Assembly (NCBI RefSeq): GCF_037414475.1
Contig: NZ_CP147913.1
Coordinates: 8,690,501 to 8,754,500, forward strand
DNA from: Myxococcus stipitatus
Lineage (GTDB): Bacteria; Myxococcota; Myxococcia; Myxococcales; Myxococcaceae
DNA length: 64,000 bases
Direction of reading: 5' to 3'
In this document: in pieces, positions 16,551 to 25,515 of the stretch
How positions within the stretch are numbered: position 1 is the stretch's first letter
Layout of the letters: the number at the start of each line of letters is the position of its first letter
Notes under the pieces: model-generated
Database searches by the model: none
Seen by the model: the letters and a program-made list of their open reading frames with translations, nothing else
What the model was told of the DNA's origin: nothing
Program-made: the position numbers and the translations under genes

Positions 16551-17786
16551 ATGTCACAGACGCCCGATATCAGCATCTTCAGCCCCACGTTCCTCGCGAA
16601 TCCCTTTCCCCTCTATCAACAACTCCGGGAGCAGGCGCCGGTCTTCTGGTCTCGGGAGCTGGGGGCCTGGCTCATCTCCCGCTACGCCGACGTGAAGATG
16701 CTCCTCACGGATGAGCGCGCGACCCCCGACCAGAAGGCCTGGTCCGGCTACCCGGAGCTGAAGAACTCCGCGCAGCCGACGGAACATGTCCAGTGGGCGC
16801 TCGACGCCACGCTGCTCCTCTGTCATGGCGCCCAGCACGCGCGGATGCGCCGCTTCGCGAACACGCCGTTCCAGTCGCAAGGCTGTGGCCGCATCGCACG
16901 GGTGACGGAGCAGGTCGTCCACGAGGTGCTGGAGGGCTTCTCCGGGCGCAAGGAGATAGACCTGCTGGCCGACTTCTCGGCGCCCATCCGCATCAAGGTC
17001 ATGGGGCGCCTGTTCGGTGCGGGCTTCAAGCCGGAGGAGGAGGAGTTCCTCGTCACGGGGACGAACCTGGCGCTGGGGTTCCTCGAGCCGTCGCTCGCTC
17101 CGGAGGCCATCTCCCGGAATGAAGGGGCGCTGCGCGGCTTCCGCGCGCTCGTGGAGAACGTCATCCGCCGGGGCCGCGAGGCCGGCGCGCAGGACTCCAT
17201 CCTGGGAGACCTGCTCGCGCCCAACCGCGAAGGGGACCGGCTGTCCGATGAGGAGGTGCTCTCCTTGGTGTTCTCCTTCCTGCTGGCCGGCACCGAGGCC
17301 AACGGCAGCCTCATCACCATGGGCGTGTTGCTGCTGCTGGAGCACTCGGCCCAACTGGCTCACCTCCAGCGGGAGCCGGACCGCTACCCGGATGCCATCC
17401 GCGAGATTCTCCGTTACCGGAGTTTCACCAAATTCCTGCCACGCTATCTGAAGGAAGACATCCCGCTTCACGGGAGCGTCATGAAGCAGGGGCAGATTGC
17501 TCTGCTCTTGTTTCAATCCGCCTTCAGGGACCCGGAGACGTTCGAGAACCCAGACGTCTTCGACGTCATGCGAAAGCGCCAGCACGAGCTGCTCGCGTTC
17601 GGTGCGGGCCCACATCGGTGCGTGGGAGAGCGGATGGCGGAAATCGAGGCTGTGATTGCCTTGAGGGAGTTCTTCAAGCGCTTCCCCAAGGCGACGCTGC
17701 GGGGTGACGAGGCGGACTGGGTGAAACACCATATGCTCGTCGCCGTGCCCAGGTCCGTGCCGGTGGTGCCTGTATTGCTTTCATAG
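16551..17786 (+). CDS. Cytochrome P450 with Thr-less I-helix
   Basis: Bacterial P450 of 411 residues starting MSQTPDISIFSPTF. The K-helix ExxR is present (EILRYR) and the haem loop is FGAGPHRCVGERMAEIEA with the cysteine ligand. The I-helix reads LAGTEANGS, so the usual acid-threonine pair is acid-alanine. Loss of that threonine is known from P450eryF-type enzymes, which use substrate-assisted proton delivery, and from some peroxygenases. The natural substrate is unknown. It lies 31 bp after the membrane-protein gene, and two inverted repeats follow its stop. Confidence 0.9.
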   Translation: MSQTPDISIFSPTFLANPFPLYQQLREQAPVFWSRELGAWLISRYADVKMLLTDERATPDQKAWSGYPELKNSAQPTEHVQWALDATLLLCHGAQHARMRRFANTPFQSQGCGRIARVTEQVVHEVLEGFSGRKEIDLLADFSAPIRIKVMGRLFGAGFKPEEEEFLVTGTNLALGFLEPSLAPEAISRNEGALRGFRALVENVIRRGREAGAQDSILGDLLAPNREGDRLSDEEVLSLVFSFLLAGTEANGSLITMGVLLLLEHSAQLAHLQREPDRYPDAIREILRYRSFTKFLPRYLKEDIPLHGSVMKQGQIALLLFQSAFRDPETFENPDVFDVMRKRQHELLAFGAGPHRCVGERMAEIEAVIALREFFKRFPKATLRGDEADWVKHHMLVAVPRSVPVVPVLLS

Positions 17787-17828
17787 TCTGGCCCGCACGC
17801 GGATGCGGACGTGTGATGAATAGTCAAT

Positions 17829-17878
17829 GCTCCGGGGAGGCCCGGAGCGCATGGCTGTGAATACGGCTCGCCGTATTC
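17829..17878. terminator. Two tandem hairpins after P450 gene
   Basis: Two perfect inverted repeats lie in the 170-bp gap after the P450. The first is GCTCCGGG-gagg-CCCGGAGC (17829-17848), with 8-bp arms and a 4-base loop. The second is GAATACGG-ctcg-CCGTATTC (17859-17878), with the same geometry. Neither is followed by a clear T-run, so they may act as a terminator, attenuator or operator. The next gene starts 78 bp downstream. Confidence 0.45.
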
Positions 17879-17956
17879 GCGAAAGCTGGTTTAATGCCAT
17901 ACAGCGAGAGTCCGGTCTTCGCTGCGCTCCTCCGTCGCTTCCCAGAAGGAGATGTG

Positions 17957-18499
17957 ATGATGCAGGCGCCCGGGCGAGACGAGGCTGAGGTCCTCCTGTT
18001 GGATGGGACGCGCCTTCCGGGGGGCTTCGCCCTCGAGTACCAATGGCTCACCGCCCGGCTCGCCATGGGCGGGATGATTGGCACCGCCGCCAATGTCGCC
18101 GTGTTGCGGGCCGCGCGCATCACCCACGTCATCAACCTTCAGGAAGAGTTCGACGACACGGCGCTGCTGGAGGGCACGGGCATGGTCCTCAGGTGGCTTG
18201 GGGTGCCGGACTCCCTGGAGCCCTTTCCGGCGGAGGCGCTGGGGGAGGCCATCCGCTTCTACCGTCAGGTCATCGCGAGGAGTGACCACCGGGTCTTCGT
18301 CCATTGCATGGCGGGGAAGAACCGCTCGCCGCTCTTCGTCTATGCGCTGCTTCGGGCCGAGGGCTGGACGGAAGAGGCCGCGGTGGAGGCCATCCGCGGG
18401 GCTTCTCCCGCGGCGCTGTTGCGGCGCGGCTCGCTGGATGCCGTCGAACATCTCCTGCCGGGTGTGGTGGATGGAAGCGGAACGGAGGCGGATTCGTGA
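17957..18499 (+). CDS. Dual-specificity-type phosphatase
   Basis: 180-residue cysteine phosphatase from the ATG at 17957, which follows AAGGAG with good spacing; an upstream ATG at 17894 has a poor site. The catalytic P-loop VHCMAGKNRSP (HCx5R-S, nucleophile Cys117, Arg123) is intact, and an aspartate-containing segment PDSLEPFP precedes it in the general-acid position. DSP-type enzymes act on phosphoproteins, phosphoinositides, nucleic acids or small phosphates. Its stop overlaps the start of the PEP-type phosphotransferase half by one base (TGATG), suggesting the two act together on the same phosphate group. Physiological substrate unknown. Confidence 0.85.
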   Translation: MMQAPGRDEAEVLLLDGTRLPGGFALEYQWLTARLAMGGMIGTAANVAVLRAARITHVINLQEEFDDTALLEGTGMVLRWLGVPDSLEPFPAEALGEAIRFYRQVIARSDHRVFVHCMAGKNRSPLFVYALLRAEGWTEEAAVEAIRGASPAALLRRGSLDAVEHLLPGVVDGSGTEADS

Positions 18500-20157
18500 T
18501 GCGACCGAGCGCCGAAATCCAGACGATCCCCTCCGAAGCGGTCTGGGAGAGTCCCGTTCCTGGCGCGCACTGGCTGCGGATGTGGCGGCTGGGAGAGTGG
18601 CTGCGTGAGCCGTTGTCACCGCTCTTCGAGACCCTCCTCCTGCCCGTGCTGACGAAGGGGAGGGAACACTCCGGCAGTGGCCGGTTCGGCTTCCGGATGC
18701 CTCGCGCGTGGCACATGCAGCGGCCGTCGTACATGGTGGCGAACGGCTACTTCTTCGCGCGCGCCGACCCCGACCCGCTGAGTGTGCTCCTCCTGCCTCC
18801 GCGCTTCCTCTTCTCCGAGCTGCGGGGCGGTTGGGTCGACCGTTGGGAACAGCAGGGGATTCGGAGCTACATCGACCGGCTGGAGGGGTACGGCCGTCAG
18901 GTGGAGCAGGCCAGTTCCTCGGCCGCCCTGCTCCACGCGCTGGACCAGCTCGCGCTCGACGTGGCGGAGGTCTGGTACGTCCTGAGCCTGGCCTCGGGTG
19001 GCGCGGCGCCGCTCATGCAGTTCCTGCGAGGGGTGGGGGGCCGGGAGCTTCGCGACGTGCTCGGAGAGGACCAGCTCATCCTCTACCGTGGCTTCTGGAC
19101 GCGGGCCCTGGAGGCGCAGCACAGCGTGTACCTCCTGGCTCGCGAGGTGTCTGCCACGCCGGGGCTCGAGGCCTGGCTGGACGAGGACGCGCTCCCTCGG
19201 CTCCTCCGGGAACCCCAGGCGGTGGGTGTGGCGACGGACTTCCGTCAGCGTGTCCTCGCGCACCTGGAGCTCTACGGGCATGAGACCTCGGTGCTCGACT
19301 TCGCCACCCCCACGTTGGTGGAGAACCCCGGGCCGTTGGCCATCGCGCTGCGCTGTTACTGCTCGCCGCAGGCCGCCGACCCCGCCCAGACGGTCGAGCG
19401 GCTGCAACAGGAGCGCGAGGAGGCGACAGAGAAGCTGCGGGGCCTGCTGAAGGGACCGCGCCGCATGTTGTTCGACACGTTGCTGCGGCGGGGGCAGCGC
19501 TACGCCGTGGCGCGCGAGGACGCGGTGTTCTACCTGCAGATGGGGTGGCCCGTCTTCCGGGCGCTGCTCCTCGAGCTGGGACGCCGGCTCGCCGAGAAGG
19601 GCACCATCGTCGCGCCGGACGACGTCTTCTTCCTCACCACGGGGGAGCTGCATGCCCACGCGCTTCAGCGGAGCACCCAGAAGCGGGTGAGGGAAGTCGA
19701 GGAGCGGAAGGCGCGCCGGGAACTCCGGCGGCAGCTCACGCCGCCCGCGCGCATCCCGGCGGAGGCATCGGCTTGGGAGTCGGCGATGCGCTGGCCCGTC
19801 AACCTCCGGCGGTTGTGCGCGCAGACGGAGTCGCCGTCGTCCGTCCTCCAGGGCACCGCCGCGAGCCCGGGCCGCGTGCGTGCGCTCGCGCGGGTGCTGA
19901 CCTCGCCCGCGGAGTTCGACCGTCTCCAAGAAGGCAACGTCCTGGTCGCGGTGGCCACCACGCCCAGCTGGACTCCGCTGTTCGCGCGCGCCGCGGCGGT
20001 GGTGACGGACGTGGGCGCCATCTCCTCGCACAGCTCCATTGTCGCGCGCGAGTACGGCATCCCCGCCGTCGTCGGCACCCAGCAGGCCACCCGAGTGATT
20101 CGGGATGGCCAGATGGTGACCGTCGACGGCACCGCGGGCCAGGTCCACCTGGAATAG
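18499..20157 (+). CDS. PEP-synthase-like protein: swivel/phosphohistidine half only
   Basis: 552-residue protein ending in a PEP-utilising mobile domain. The segment VTDVGAISSHSSIVAREYGIP carries the phosphorylatable histidine (His511), and ASPGRVRALARVL starts the swivel domain. The preceding 450 residues resemble the substrate-binding middle part of rifampin phosphotransferase-type enzymes. No ATP-grasp domain is encoded here; a matching stand-alone ATP-grasp gene lies at 34702. Together they would form a split dikinase-like enzyme that moves a phosphate from ATP through histidine to an acceptor. The start overlaps the phosphatase stop (TGATG). Acceptor unknown; phosphorylation of a pathway intermediate or of the product is the main inference. 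Confidence 0.8.
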   Translation: MRPSAEIQTIPSEAVWESPVPGAHWLRMWRLGEWLREPLSPLFETLLLPVLTKGREHSGSGRFGFRMPRAWHMQRPSYMVANGYFFARADPDPLSVLLLPPRFLFSELRGGWVDRWEQQGIRSYIDRLEGYGRQVEQASSSAALLHALDQLALDVAEVWYVLSLASGGAAPLMQFLRGVGGRELRDVLGEDQLILYRGFWTRALEAQHSVYLLAREVSATPGLEAWLDEDALPRLLREPQAVGVATDFRQRVLAHLELYGHETSVLDFATPTLVENPGPLAIALRCYCSPQAADPAQTVERLQQEREEATEKLRGLLKGPRRMLFDTLLRRGQRYAVAREDAVFYLQMGWPVFRALLLELGRRLAEKGTIVAPDDVFFLTTGELHAHALQRSTQKRVREVEERKARRELRRQLTPPARIPAEASAWESAMRWPVNLRRLCAQTESPSSVLQGTAASPGRVRALARVLTSPAEFDRLQEGNVLVAVATTPSWTPLFARAAAVVTDVGAISSHSSIVAREYGIPAVVGTQQATRVIRDGQMVTVDGTAGQVHLE

Positions 20158-20172
20158 CGAGGAGCGTCGCCA

Positions 20173-21603
20173 ATGAGAACGGGTCCTCAGTATCTCCAGA
20201 GCCTCGATGACGGTCGTCAGGTGTTCCTCGCGGGGACGCGGGTGCGTGACGTGGCGGCGCACCCGGCGCTCGCGGGCTGTGCCCGCACGCTCGCGAACCT
20301 CTACGACGCGCAGGCCCGGCCCGAGCTCCAGGACGTGCTGACCATGGAGGGGACATCGGGCAAGCGCGTCAGCCTCGCCTGGATGGTGCCCAGGGGCAGC
20401 GCGGACCTGGAGCGGCGGCGGCGCATGATTGAGCACCTGGCCCGCCAGCAGGGCGGCACCATGGGCCGGCTGCCCGACTACGTCCCGCTCATCGCGCTGG
20501 GCCTGTACTCCGCTCGGGGACAGCTGGCTCGCGCCACACCGGAGTGGGCCGGAAACGTCGAGCGCTACTTCGCCACCTGTCGCGACGCGGACCTGCTCCT
20601 CACCCACAGCTTCGCGGACCGGCAGATTGACAGGTCCAAGCCGAGCGCCGCGCTCAATCACCTCCAGGTGGTGAGCCGAGACTCGGAGCACCTCGTCGTC
20701 CGGGGCATCAAGTCCATGGCGACGCTGGGGCCGTTCGCCAATGAGTACCTGGTGCTCACGCCTCCGCGCGCGGGGCTCGCGCCGCAACAGGCGCTCTTCT
20801 TCTCCGTGCCCGTGGCGACCCCGGGCCTGCGCTTCATCTGCCGCCAACCTTTCTCCGAGGGCGAGCCGGCGGACCACCCGCTCAGCTCCCGCTTCGACGA
20901 GATGGATGCCTGGGCCGTCTTCGACGACGTGCGGGTCCCCCTGTCGCGTGTCTTCCTCGCGGAGAACGTCGACGTGCTCCAGGCGGTGTGGCGGCAGGTC
21001 AATGTCTTCGCCTACCACCACATCCTCATCCGCATGGCCGTGAAGGCGGAGCTCTTCGCGGGGGTCAGCTCCCTGGTGGCCCAACAGTTGGGGACCTCGC
21101 AGTTCGAGCGGGTGAAGGAGGAGCTCGCGGACATCCTCCGGCACGTCGAGACGCTGCGCGCCTTCATCCGCGCCGCCGAGGCAGACCCCGTCCTCACGCG
21201 AGAGGGCATCGCCATGCCCAACCCGCGCACGTTGATGGTCGCGCACATGTACGCGGTGGAGCAGCACCCTCGGCTCCAACAGACGCTGCTCTCGTTGAGT
21301 GGGCAGGGGGTGCTCATGGCGCCCACGCACGCGGAGCTTGGCAGCGGCGAGCTGCAAGAGGACCTGGAGCACTACCTGTCCGGAGGACCCACGGCGCCGG
21401 CGGACCGGGTGCGCTTGTTCCGGCTGGCCTGGGACCTGGCGGGCGGATCGTTCGCCACGCGGCAGGTGATGTTCGAGCTGTTCAACGGCCGAGACCTGGC
21501 GCGCAACCGGCTCCAGTTCGGGCAGAGCTACGACGTGTCCTCCTTCGAGCAGATGGCCCGGAGGCTCGCGGGAATCGAACCGGGAGAGGAGCAGGGGCGA
21601 TGA
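20173..21603 (+). CDS. HpaB-type flavin-dependent monooxygenase
   Basis: 476-residue oxygenase component related to 4-hydroxyphenylacetate 3-monooxygenase. Diagnostic stretches are the N-terminal QYLQSLDDGRQVFLAG...VRDVAAHPA, the central HPLSSRFDEMDAWAVFDDVRVP and the C-terminal acyl-CoA-dehydrogenase-like helical bundle. Family enzymes use FADH2 supplied by a separate reductase to hydroxylate phenols ortho to the OH, or to epoxidise or oxidise other rings. No HpaC-type reductase gene is seen in the window. GAGGAG lies upstream and the gene follows the PEP-type gene by 15 bp. Its 3' end overlaps the amidohydrolase (ATGA). An aromatic intermediate in the pathway fits with the aromatic prenyltransferase nearby. 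Confidence 0.87.
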   Translation: MRTGPQYLQSLDDGRQVFLAGTRVRDVAAHPALAGCARTLANLYDAQARPELQDVLTMEGTSGKRVSLAWMVPRGSADLERRRRMIEHLARQQGGTMGRLPDYVPLIALGLYSARGQLARATPEWAGNVERYFATCRDADLLLTHSFADRQIDRSKPSAALNHLQVVSRDSEHLVVRGIKSMATLGPFANEYLVLTPPRAGLAPQQALFFSVPVATPGLRFICRQPFSEGEPADHPLSSRFDEMDAWAVFDDVRVPLSRVFLAENVDVLQAVWRQVNVFAYHHILIRMAVKAELFAGVSSLVAQQLGTSQFERVKEELADILRHVETLRAFIRAAEADPVLTREGIAMPNPRTLMVAHMYAVEQHPRLQQTLLSLSGQGVLMAPTHAELGSGELQEDLEHYLSGGPTAPADRVRLFRLAWDLAGGSFATRQVMFELFNGRDLARNRLQFGQSYDVSSFEQMARRLAGIEPGEEQGR

Positions 21604-22769
21604 GCAACACCGTGGCCGACAAGGCTCGGTCCTCGATGACCGTCGATGTGGACCGGCACGTCCAGGAGACGTGGCGCATCTTCCAGGACTACGCCGAGCC
21701 GCAGTTCCGCTCCCACGTGTACCGCAAGGTGGAGCTGCCGGATGGCTCGTCGCGCATCGCCATCGGCGAGCGGGTGATGGCGTTCTCCGGGGCCATGTGG
21801 GACGACCCCTACGCGAACCGGATGTTCGACGACCATCGCTTCTGGCCGAACCACCCGCTGCGCGAGGGCTTCGACCCGAAGGGATACCTGGCGACGCTGG
21901 ACGCGGAGGGCATCGACGTGGCGCTGCTCACGCCCACGCTCGCCCTGGGCAACGCCACCATTCCCAACGGCATCGCGGGCTCCGCGCTCTGCCGCGCCTA
22001 CGGGCGCTGGGTGGCCGAGTTCGCGAGTGTCGCGCCGAAGCGGCTTCGCCCCGTGTATCCAGTCAACCTGCATGACGTGAACCTGGCCGTGAAGGACGGG
22101 CGCTGGGCCATCGAGACCTTGGGACTCGCGGGCTTCCTGCTCGTCCCGTTGCCGGTGGGCGACCGCATGCTGCAAGACCCCGCGTTGGACCCGTTCTGGA
22201 GCCTCGCGCAGGAGCTGAACGTCCCCATCCAGGTCCACACCATCTCCTCGTTGCCGGACGCCCAGGGGCGTGGGCCGCTGGTGGACGTGGTGGCGGGGGC
22301 GAAGCGGTTTGGCGGGAGCCTCTTCCTGCATCACCTGGTGTCACACCGCATCGAGCAGCAGCTCGCGCTCGCCAGCCTCATCGCGGGTGGGGTGCTGGAG
22401 CGCTTCCCGAAACTCCGGCTCGTCTTCGTCGAGGCGGGTGGTGAGTGGGTGCGCGGCTGGCTGGCGGAGATGGACGCCCGCTACGACTCGCCCATGATGA
22501 GGCGCAGCGTGCCCTGGCTCACGCTGCGGCCGAGCGAGTACTTCCAGCGGCAATGCCTGGCGGCGTTCCACGCGAACGAGCCGTTGAGGGGCGCACTCGG
22601 CAAGGAGCTCGGCGCGGGCCAGCTCGCGTGGGCCTCCGACTATCCGCATCACGACTCGCTCTTCCCGGGCGCGGGAGAGGCGGTGCGCCGGGAGGTGTCA
22701 CCACTCGCGTTGGAAGACCAGGAGCGGATCCTCGGCGGAAACGCAGCACGCTTCTACGGGTGGATGTGA
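21600..22769 (+). CDS. Amidohydrolase-2 family hydrolase/decarboxylase
   Basis: 389-residue TIM-barrel protein of the ACMSD-like amidohydrolase family. It starts with SMTVDVDRHV in place of the usual DxHxH, then PVNLHDVNLAVKD, a central IQVHTISS, LFLHHLVSH, LVFVEAGGEWV and ASDYPHHDSLFPG, which supply the likely metal/base histidines and the terminal aspartate. The N-terminal motif shows D-x-x-H rather than a full HxH, so metal binding may be altered. Family members hydrolyse C-N or C-C bonds or decarboxylate aromatic acids without oxidation. The ATGA overlap with the HpaB-type gene suggests consecutive steps. Exact reaction unknown. Confidence 0.83.
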   Translation: MSNTVADKARSSMTVDVDRHVQETWRIFQDYAEPQFRSHVYRKVELPDGSSRIAIGERVMAFSGAMWDDPYANRMFDDHRFWPNHPLREGFDPKGYLATLDAEGIDVALLTPTLALGNATIPNGIAGSALCRAYGRWVAEFASVAPKRLRPVYPVNLHDVNLAVKDGRWAIETLGLAGFLLVPLPVGDRMLQDPALDPFWSLAQELNVPIQVHTISSLPDAQGRGPLVDVVAGAKRFGGSLFLHHLVSHRIEQQLALASLIAGGVLERFPKLRLVFVEAGGEWVRGWLAEMDARYDSPMMRRSVPWLTLRPSEYFQRQCLAAFHANEPLRGALGKELGAGQLAWASDYPHHDSLFPGAGEAVRREVSPLALEDQERILGGNAARFYGWM

Positions 22770-22773
22770 GGCC

Positions 22774-23706
22774 ATGGCCATGGATATCCAGTGGGAAGCC
22801 CAGGCGCGGGCGCTGTTCCAGGACCTGATGGGGAAGGGGCCTCCCGAGGCATTCAGGGACTCGGCCTCGGCCGCCATCGAGCGGGAAGCGGAGCGCGGCG
22901 CGAGGGAGCGCGGTGGCGGGCAGATTGAGCGCGAGGACGTCGCGCGCGCGTGCCTGCGGGTGGCGCCTCCCGCCTTTCGTCCTCGGGTGATGAAGAACCT
23001 CGCCGCCCATGGCCTCGACGGCAATGCCTTCCTTCCCCCGGACAAGCAGGCCGCGCCTCCCGCCGCTCCGAAGAAGCTGGAGGACTCGTTCGACTCCGAA
23101 TGGGACCGGGTGCACGCGCGACTCGCCGGCCACCGGGAGGAGGTCGCTCGCATCTACGCCATGAAGAAGCGCGAGGGACCGCTGCGGGTGCTCGACCTCG
23201 CGTGTGGAACCGGCAAGCACCTGCTCGAGTTCGCGCGCGACGGACACGTGTGCCACGGCGTGGACCAACAGGGCTGGAAGCTGGACAAGGCCGCCGCGCA
23301 GTCGCGCGCGCTCGGTCTGGACATCGGCTTCACGAACACGGACCTGAAGTCACTGGAGCTGTCCGGCACGTTCGACCTGGTGGTGTGCCTCTACGCGATG
23401 AGCACCATGACCACCGACGAGGACGCGCGGGCCACGCTGCGTGTCGCCACCCGCCATCTCGCCGAGGACGGCATCTTCGTCTTCAACGTCATCAACAAGG
23501 CCGCCAACTCGGACCCGAACGCACCCATGTACCGCTCCGTGCACGTGGACCACCACCTGCGCGACTACACGTTCGACGAGGTGGTGGAGCTCCTGCGCGG
23601 GGCCGGACTCGAGCCCGCCACGACGCAGTCCTCGACGGTGTTGGATGTCGAGGACCTGGACCTGTTCATCGCAGCCCGGCATGGGAGCGCGCCCCATGGA
23701 AAGTAG
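22774..23706 (+). CDS. Class I methyltransferase with PCP_red-like N-terminus
   Basis: 310-residue protein in two parts. Residues 1-90 (WEAQARALFQDLM..., IEREDVARACLRVAPPAF..., NLAAHGLDGNAF) mirror the N-terminal domain of the SPASM radical SAM protein encoded at 13084. Residues 110-300 form a SAM-dependent methyltransferase with motif I LRVLDLACGTGKHLLE, a following acidic loop GVDQQGW and motif IV FDLVVCLYAMSTM. O-, N- or C-methylation cannot be distinguished. The stop overlaps the start of the next radical SAM gene by 11 bp. The shared N-terminal domain suggests both enzymes recognise the same carrier or substrate. Confidence 0.83.
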   Translation: MAMDIQWEAQARALFQDLMGKGPPEAFRDSASAAIEREAERGARERGGGQIEREDVARACLRVAPPAFRPRVMKNLAAHGLDGNAFLPPDKQAAPPAAPKKLEDSFDSEWDRVHARLAGHREEVARIYAMKKREGPLRVLDLACGTGKHLLEFARDGHVCHGVDQQGWKLDKAAAQSRALGLDIGFTNTDLKSLELSGTFDLVVCLYAMSTMTTDEDARATLRVATRHLAEDGIFVFNVINKAANSDPNAPMYRSVHVDHHLRDYTFDEVVELLRGAGLEPATTQSSTVLDVEDLDLFIAARHGSAPHGK

Positions 23707-25090
23707 CTTCCCGCTCTACCGCTATTGGAGTGACTACCCCAAGCGCGACGTCGAGTACGTCCGCTGGTATCCGCCCACGCTGCAGGTGGTGGATGGGGAG
23801 ACCATCCTGGAGGCGCTGGGGCGAGGGCCCGAGGCCGCGGCCTTCTATCTCCACATTCCCTTCTGCAAGGACGTCTGTCCCTACTGTCCGTTCAACAAGT
23901 ACCGGATGCGCGATGACCGGGCCAAGGCGTTCATGGACGGCGTCCTGCGGGAGATCGACCTCGTCGCCGCGCAGCGCCACCGGCGGGGCACGAAGACGAG
24001 TGGCGGGTACTTCGGCGGTGGCACACCCACGGCCATGGAGACGCCGGACCTGCTCCGCCTCATCGAGCACTGCCTGGAGCGCCTGCCGCCCCAGCCCGGC
24101 TCCGAGGTCACCATCGAGGCCAACCCCGACACCGTCGACCTGGACAAGCTGCGGCAGCTGCGCGCCAGCGGCATCAATCGCATCAGCTTCGGGGTGCAGT
24201 CCTTCCGGCCGGAGTTCCTCAAGATTCTCGGGCGCACGCATGGCGTGGACGGCGCGGTGAACGCCATCGAGCTCGCCCGGAAGGCGGGCTTCGACAACAT
24301 CGCCATCGACCTCATCTACCGCGTGCCCGGGCAGACCGTGGCGCTGTGGGAAGCGGACCTGGCCAAGGCGCTCCAACTGGGCGTGGACCACATCAGCACC
24401 TACTGCCTGTTCCTGGACCCGGGGACGCGCCTCTACAACGAGACGCTGATGGGCCACGTGGCCGCCTATCCCCCGGAGTCGGAGGAGGTGGCGATGTACC
24501 AGGCCACGCAGCAGGTGCTCGGGGCCGCGGGCTTCATCCACTACACCATCAACGACTTCGCGCGGCGGATGGGGCGGCGCTCGGAGCACCACCTGATGAA
24601 CTGGCAGGCGCCCCAGCGCAGCTACGCGGGCATGGGCCCCGGCGCGTTCAGCTACACGGAGGGAGACGAAGCCTTCATCTACTGCACCATCCACTCGTTG
24701 CAGGAGTACCTGGACGTGCTGAAGGAGGGCCGGCTCCCGGTGCGGCTCGCCAACCGGCTCACGCCGGAGGAGCGGCGCTCCCGCTACATGGTCATGGGGC
24801 TGCGGTGCCTGTCGGTGAGCAAGGCCGGCTTCCGCCGCCTCTTCGGCCAGGAGATGACGGACGTGTTCGCCGGGCCCATCGACCAGCTCAAGGAGTGGGG
24901 CCTGCTCGACGAGGACGGTGAGCAGGTCTTCATGACGGAGCGAGGCCGGCACTTCGCCTCCAACGTGCTCAAGGCCTTCTACACGCCCGCCAACCGGGGC
25001 AAGCCGCAGGCCATCGGCGTGGAGCTGCTCGCGGGCAAGGGGTTGAGCCTGGTCTCGGTGGGCCAGCCGCGCACGGAGACGGGGACATGA
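23696..25090 (+). CDS. HemN/HemW-like radical SAM protein 1
   Basis: 464-residue radical SAM enzyme of the coproporphyrinogen dehydrogenase-like family. The cluster motif is HIPFCKDVCPYCPF, with cysteines 57, 61 and 64, followed by GYFGGGTPTAM, NRISFGVQSF and a C-terminal HemN-type domain (NWQAPQRSYAGMGPGAFS). In secondary metabolism these class C enzymes often methylate or cyclopropanate unactivated carbons using two SAM molecules. The ATG at 23696 lies inside the 3' end of the methyltransferase gene; longer in-frame versions to 23441 overlap it heavily. A clear paralogue follows at 25512. A housekeeping HemW role is unlikely given the duplication and setting. Confidence 0.87.
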   Translation: MESSFPLYRYWSDYPKRDVEYVRWYPPTLQVVDGETILEALGRGPEAAAFYLHIPFCKDVCPYCPFNKYRMRDDRAKAFMDGVLREIDLVAAQRHRRGTKTSGGYFGGGTPTAMETPDLLRLIEHCLERLPPQPGSEVTIEANPDTVDLDKLRQLRASGINRISFGVQSFRPEFLKILGRTHGVDGAVNAIELARKAGFDNIAIDLIYRVPGQTVALWEADLAKALQLGVDHISTYCLFLDPGTRLYNETLMGHVAAYPPESEEVAMYQATQQVLGAAGFIHYTINDFARRMGRRSEHHLMNWQAPQRSYAGMGPGAFSYTEGDEAFIYCTIHSLQEYLDVLKEGRLPVRLANRLTPEERRSRYMVMGLRCLSVSKAGFRRLFGQEMTDVFAGPIDQLKEWGLLDEDGEQVFMTERGRHFASNVLKAFYTPANRGKPQAIGVELLAGKGLSLVSVGQPRTETGT

Positions 25091-25515
25091 GCAACGCGCT
25101 CGCCAGCATCACCCCGGAGCACTGGGCGCGCATCCTCTCGACGGTCTTCGGCCAGGTGTCCCAGGAGCCGCTCTGCCGGCCCATCCTCGCCTCCATCGGG
25201 AAGATCCGCTTCCAGCTGTTGCTCAAGGACCGGCCGGAGCTGAGCTACTGGGAGGAGTACCTCGGAGACCAGGTGGTGCCTCACCTGGGCGTCGCGGACG
25301 AGTTCCACGTGCAGGCGGAGACGACCTTCGCCGTGCTCACCGGGACCTTGCTGCGCACGCTCAGTTTGATGGAGGCCGCCGCGGATGAGGCCTACGACAT
25401 CAAGGGTGACACCGAGGCGCTCATGCGCTGCGCCAACCTGCTGCCGTACGTGATGGTGACGTTCTCACGAGTGGTGGACGCGGAGCTCCACCCTGGACAG
25501 GAGCGACGCTCATGA
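25087..25515 (+). CDS. Small SCP-2-like protein between radical SAM genes
   Basis: 142-residue protein of uncertain family. The C-terminal half (FAVLTGTLLRTLSLMEAA...YDIKGDTEALMRCANLLPYV) follows the SCP-2 pattern of a gated helix, then an IKGD turn, then a closing helix, so it may be a hydrophobic-ligand carrier. The N-terminal half contains a moderately hydrophobic helix-rich segment. It overlaps both flanking HemN-like genes by ATGA, which is strong evidence that the three products are made together in similar amounts. A substrate carrier or partner for the radical SAM pair is the best guess, but this is inference from weak similarity. Confidence 0.65.
   Translation: MSNALASITPEHWARILSTVFGQVSQEPLCRPILASIGKIRFQLLLKDRPELSYWEEYLGDQVVPHLGVADEFHVQAETTFAVLTGTLLRTLSLMEAAADEAYDIKGDTEALMRCANLLPYVMVTFSRVVDAELHPGQERRS

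Noticed and set aside
18616-21372. 918-codon minus-strand open frame
   Set aside because: Antisense to the PEP-type and HpaB-type genes, which have strong family motifs.
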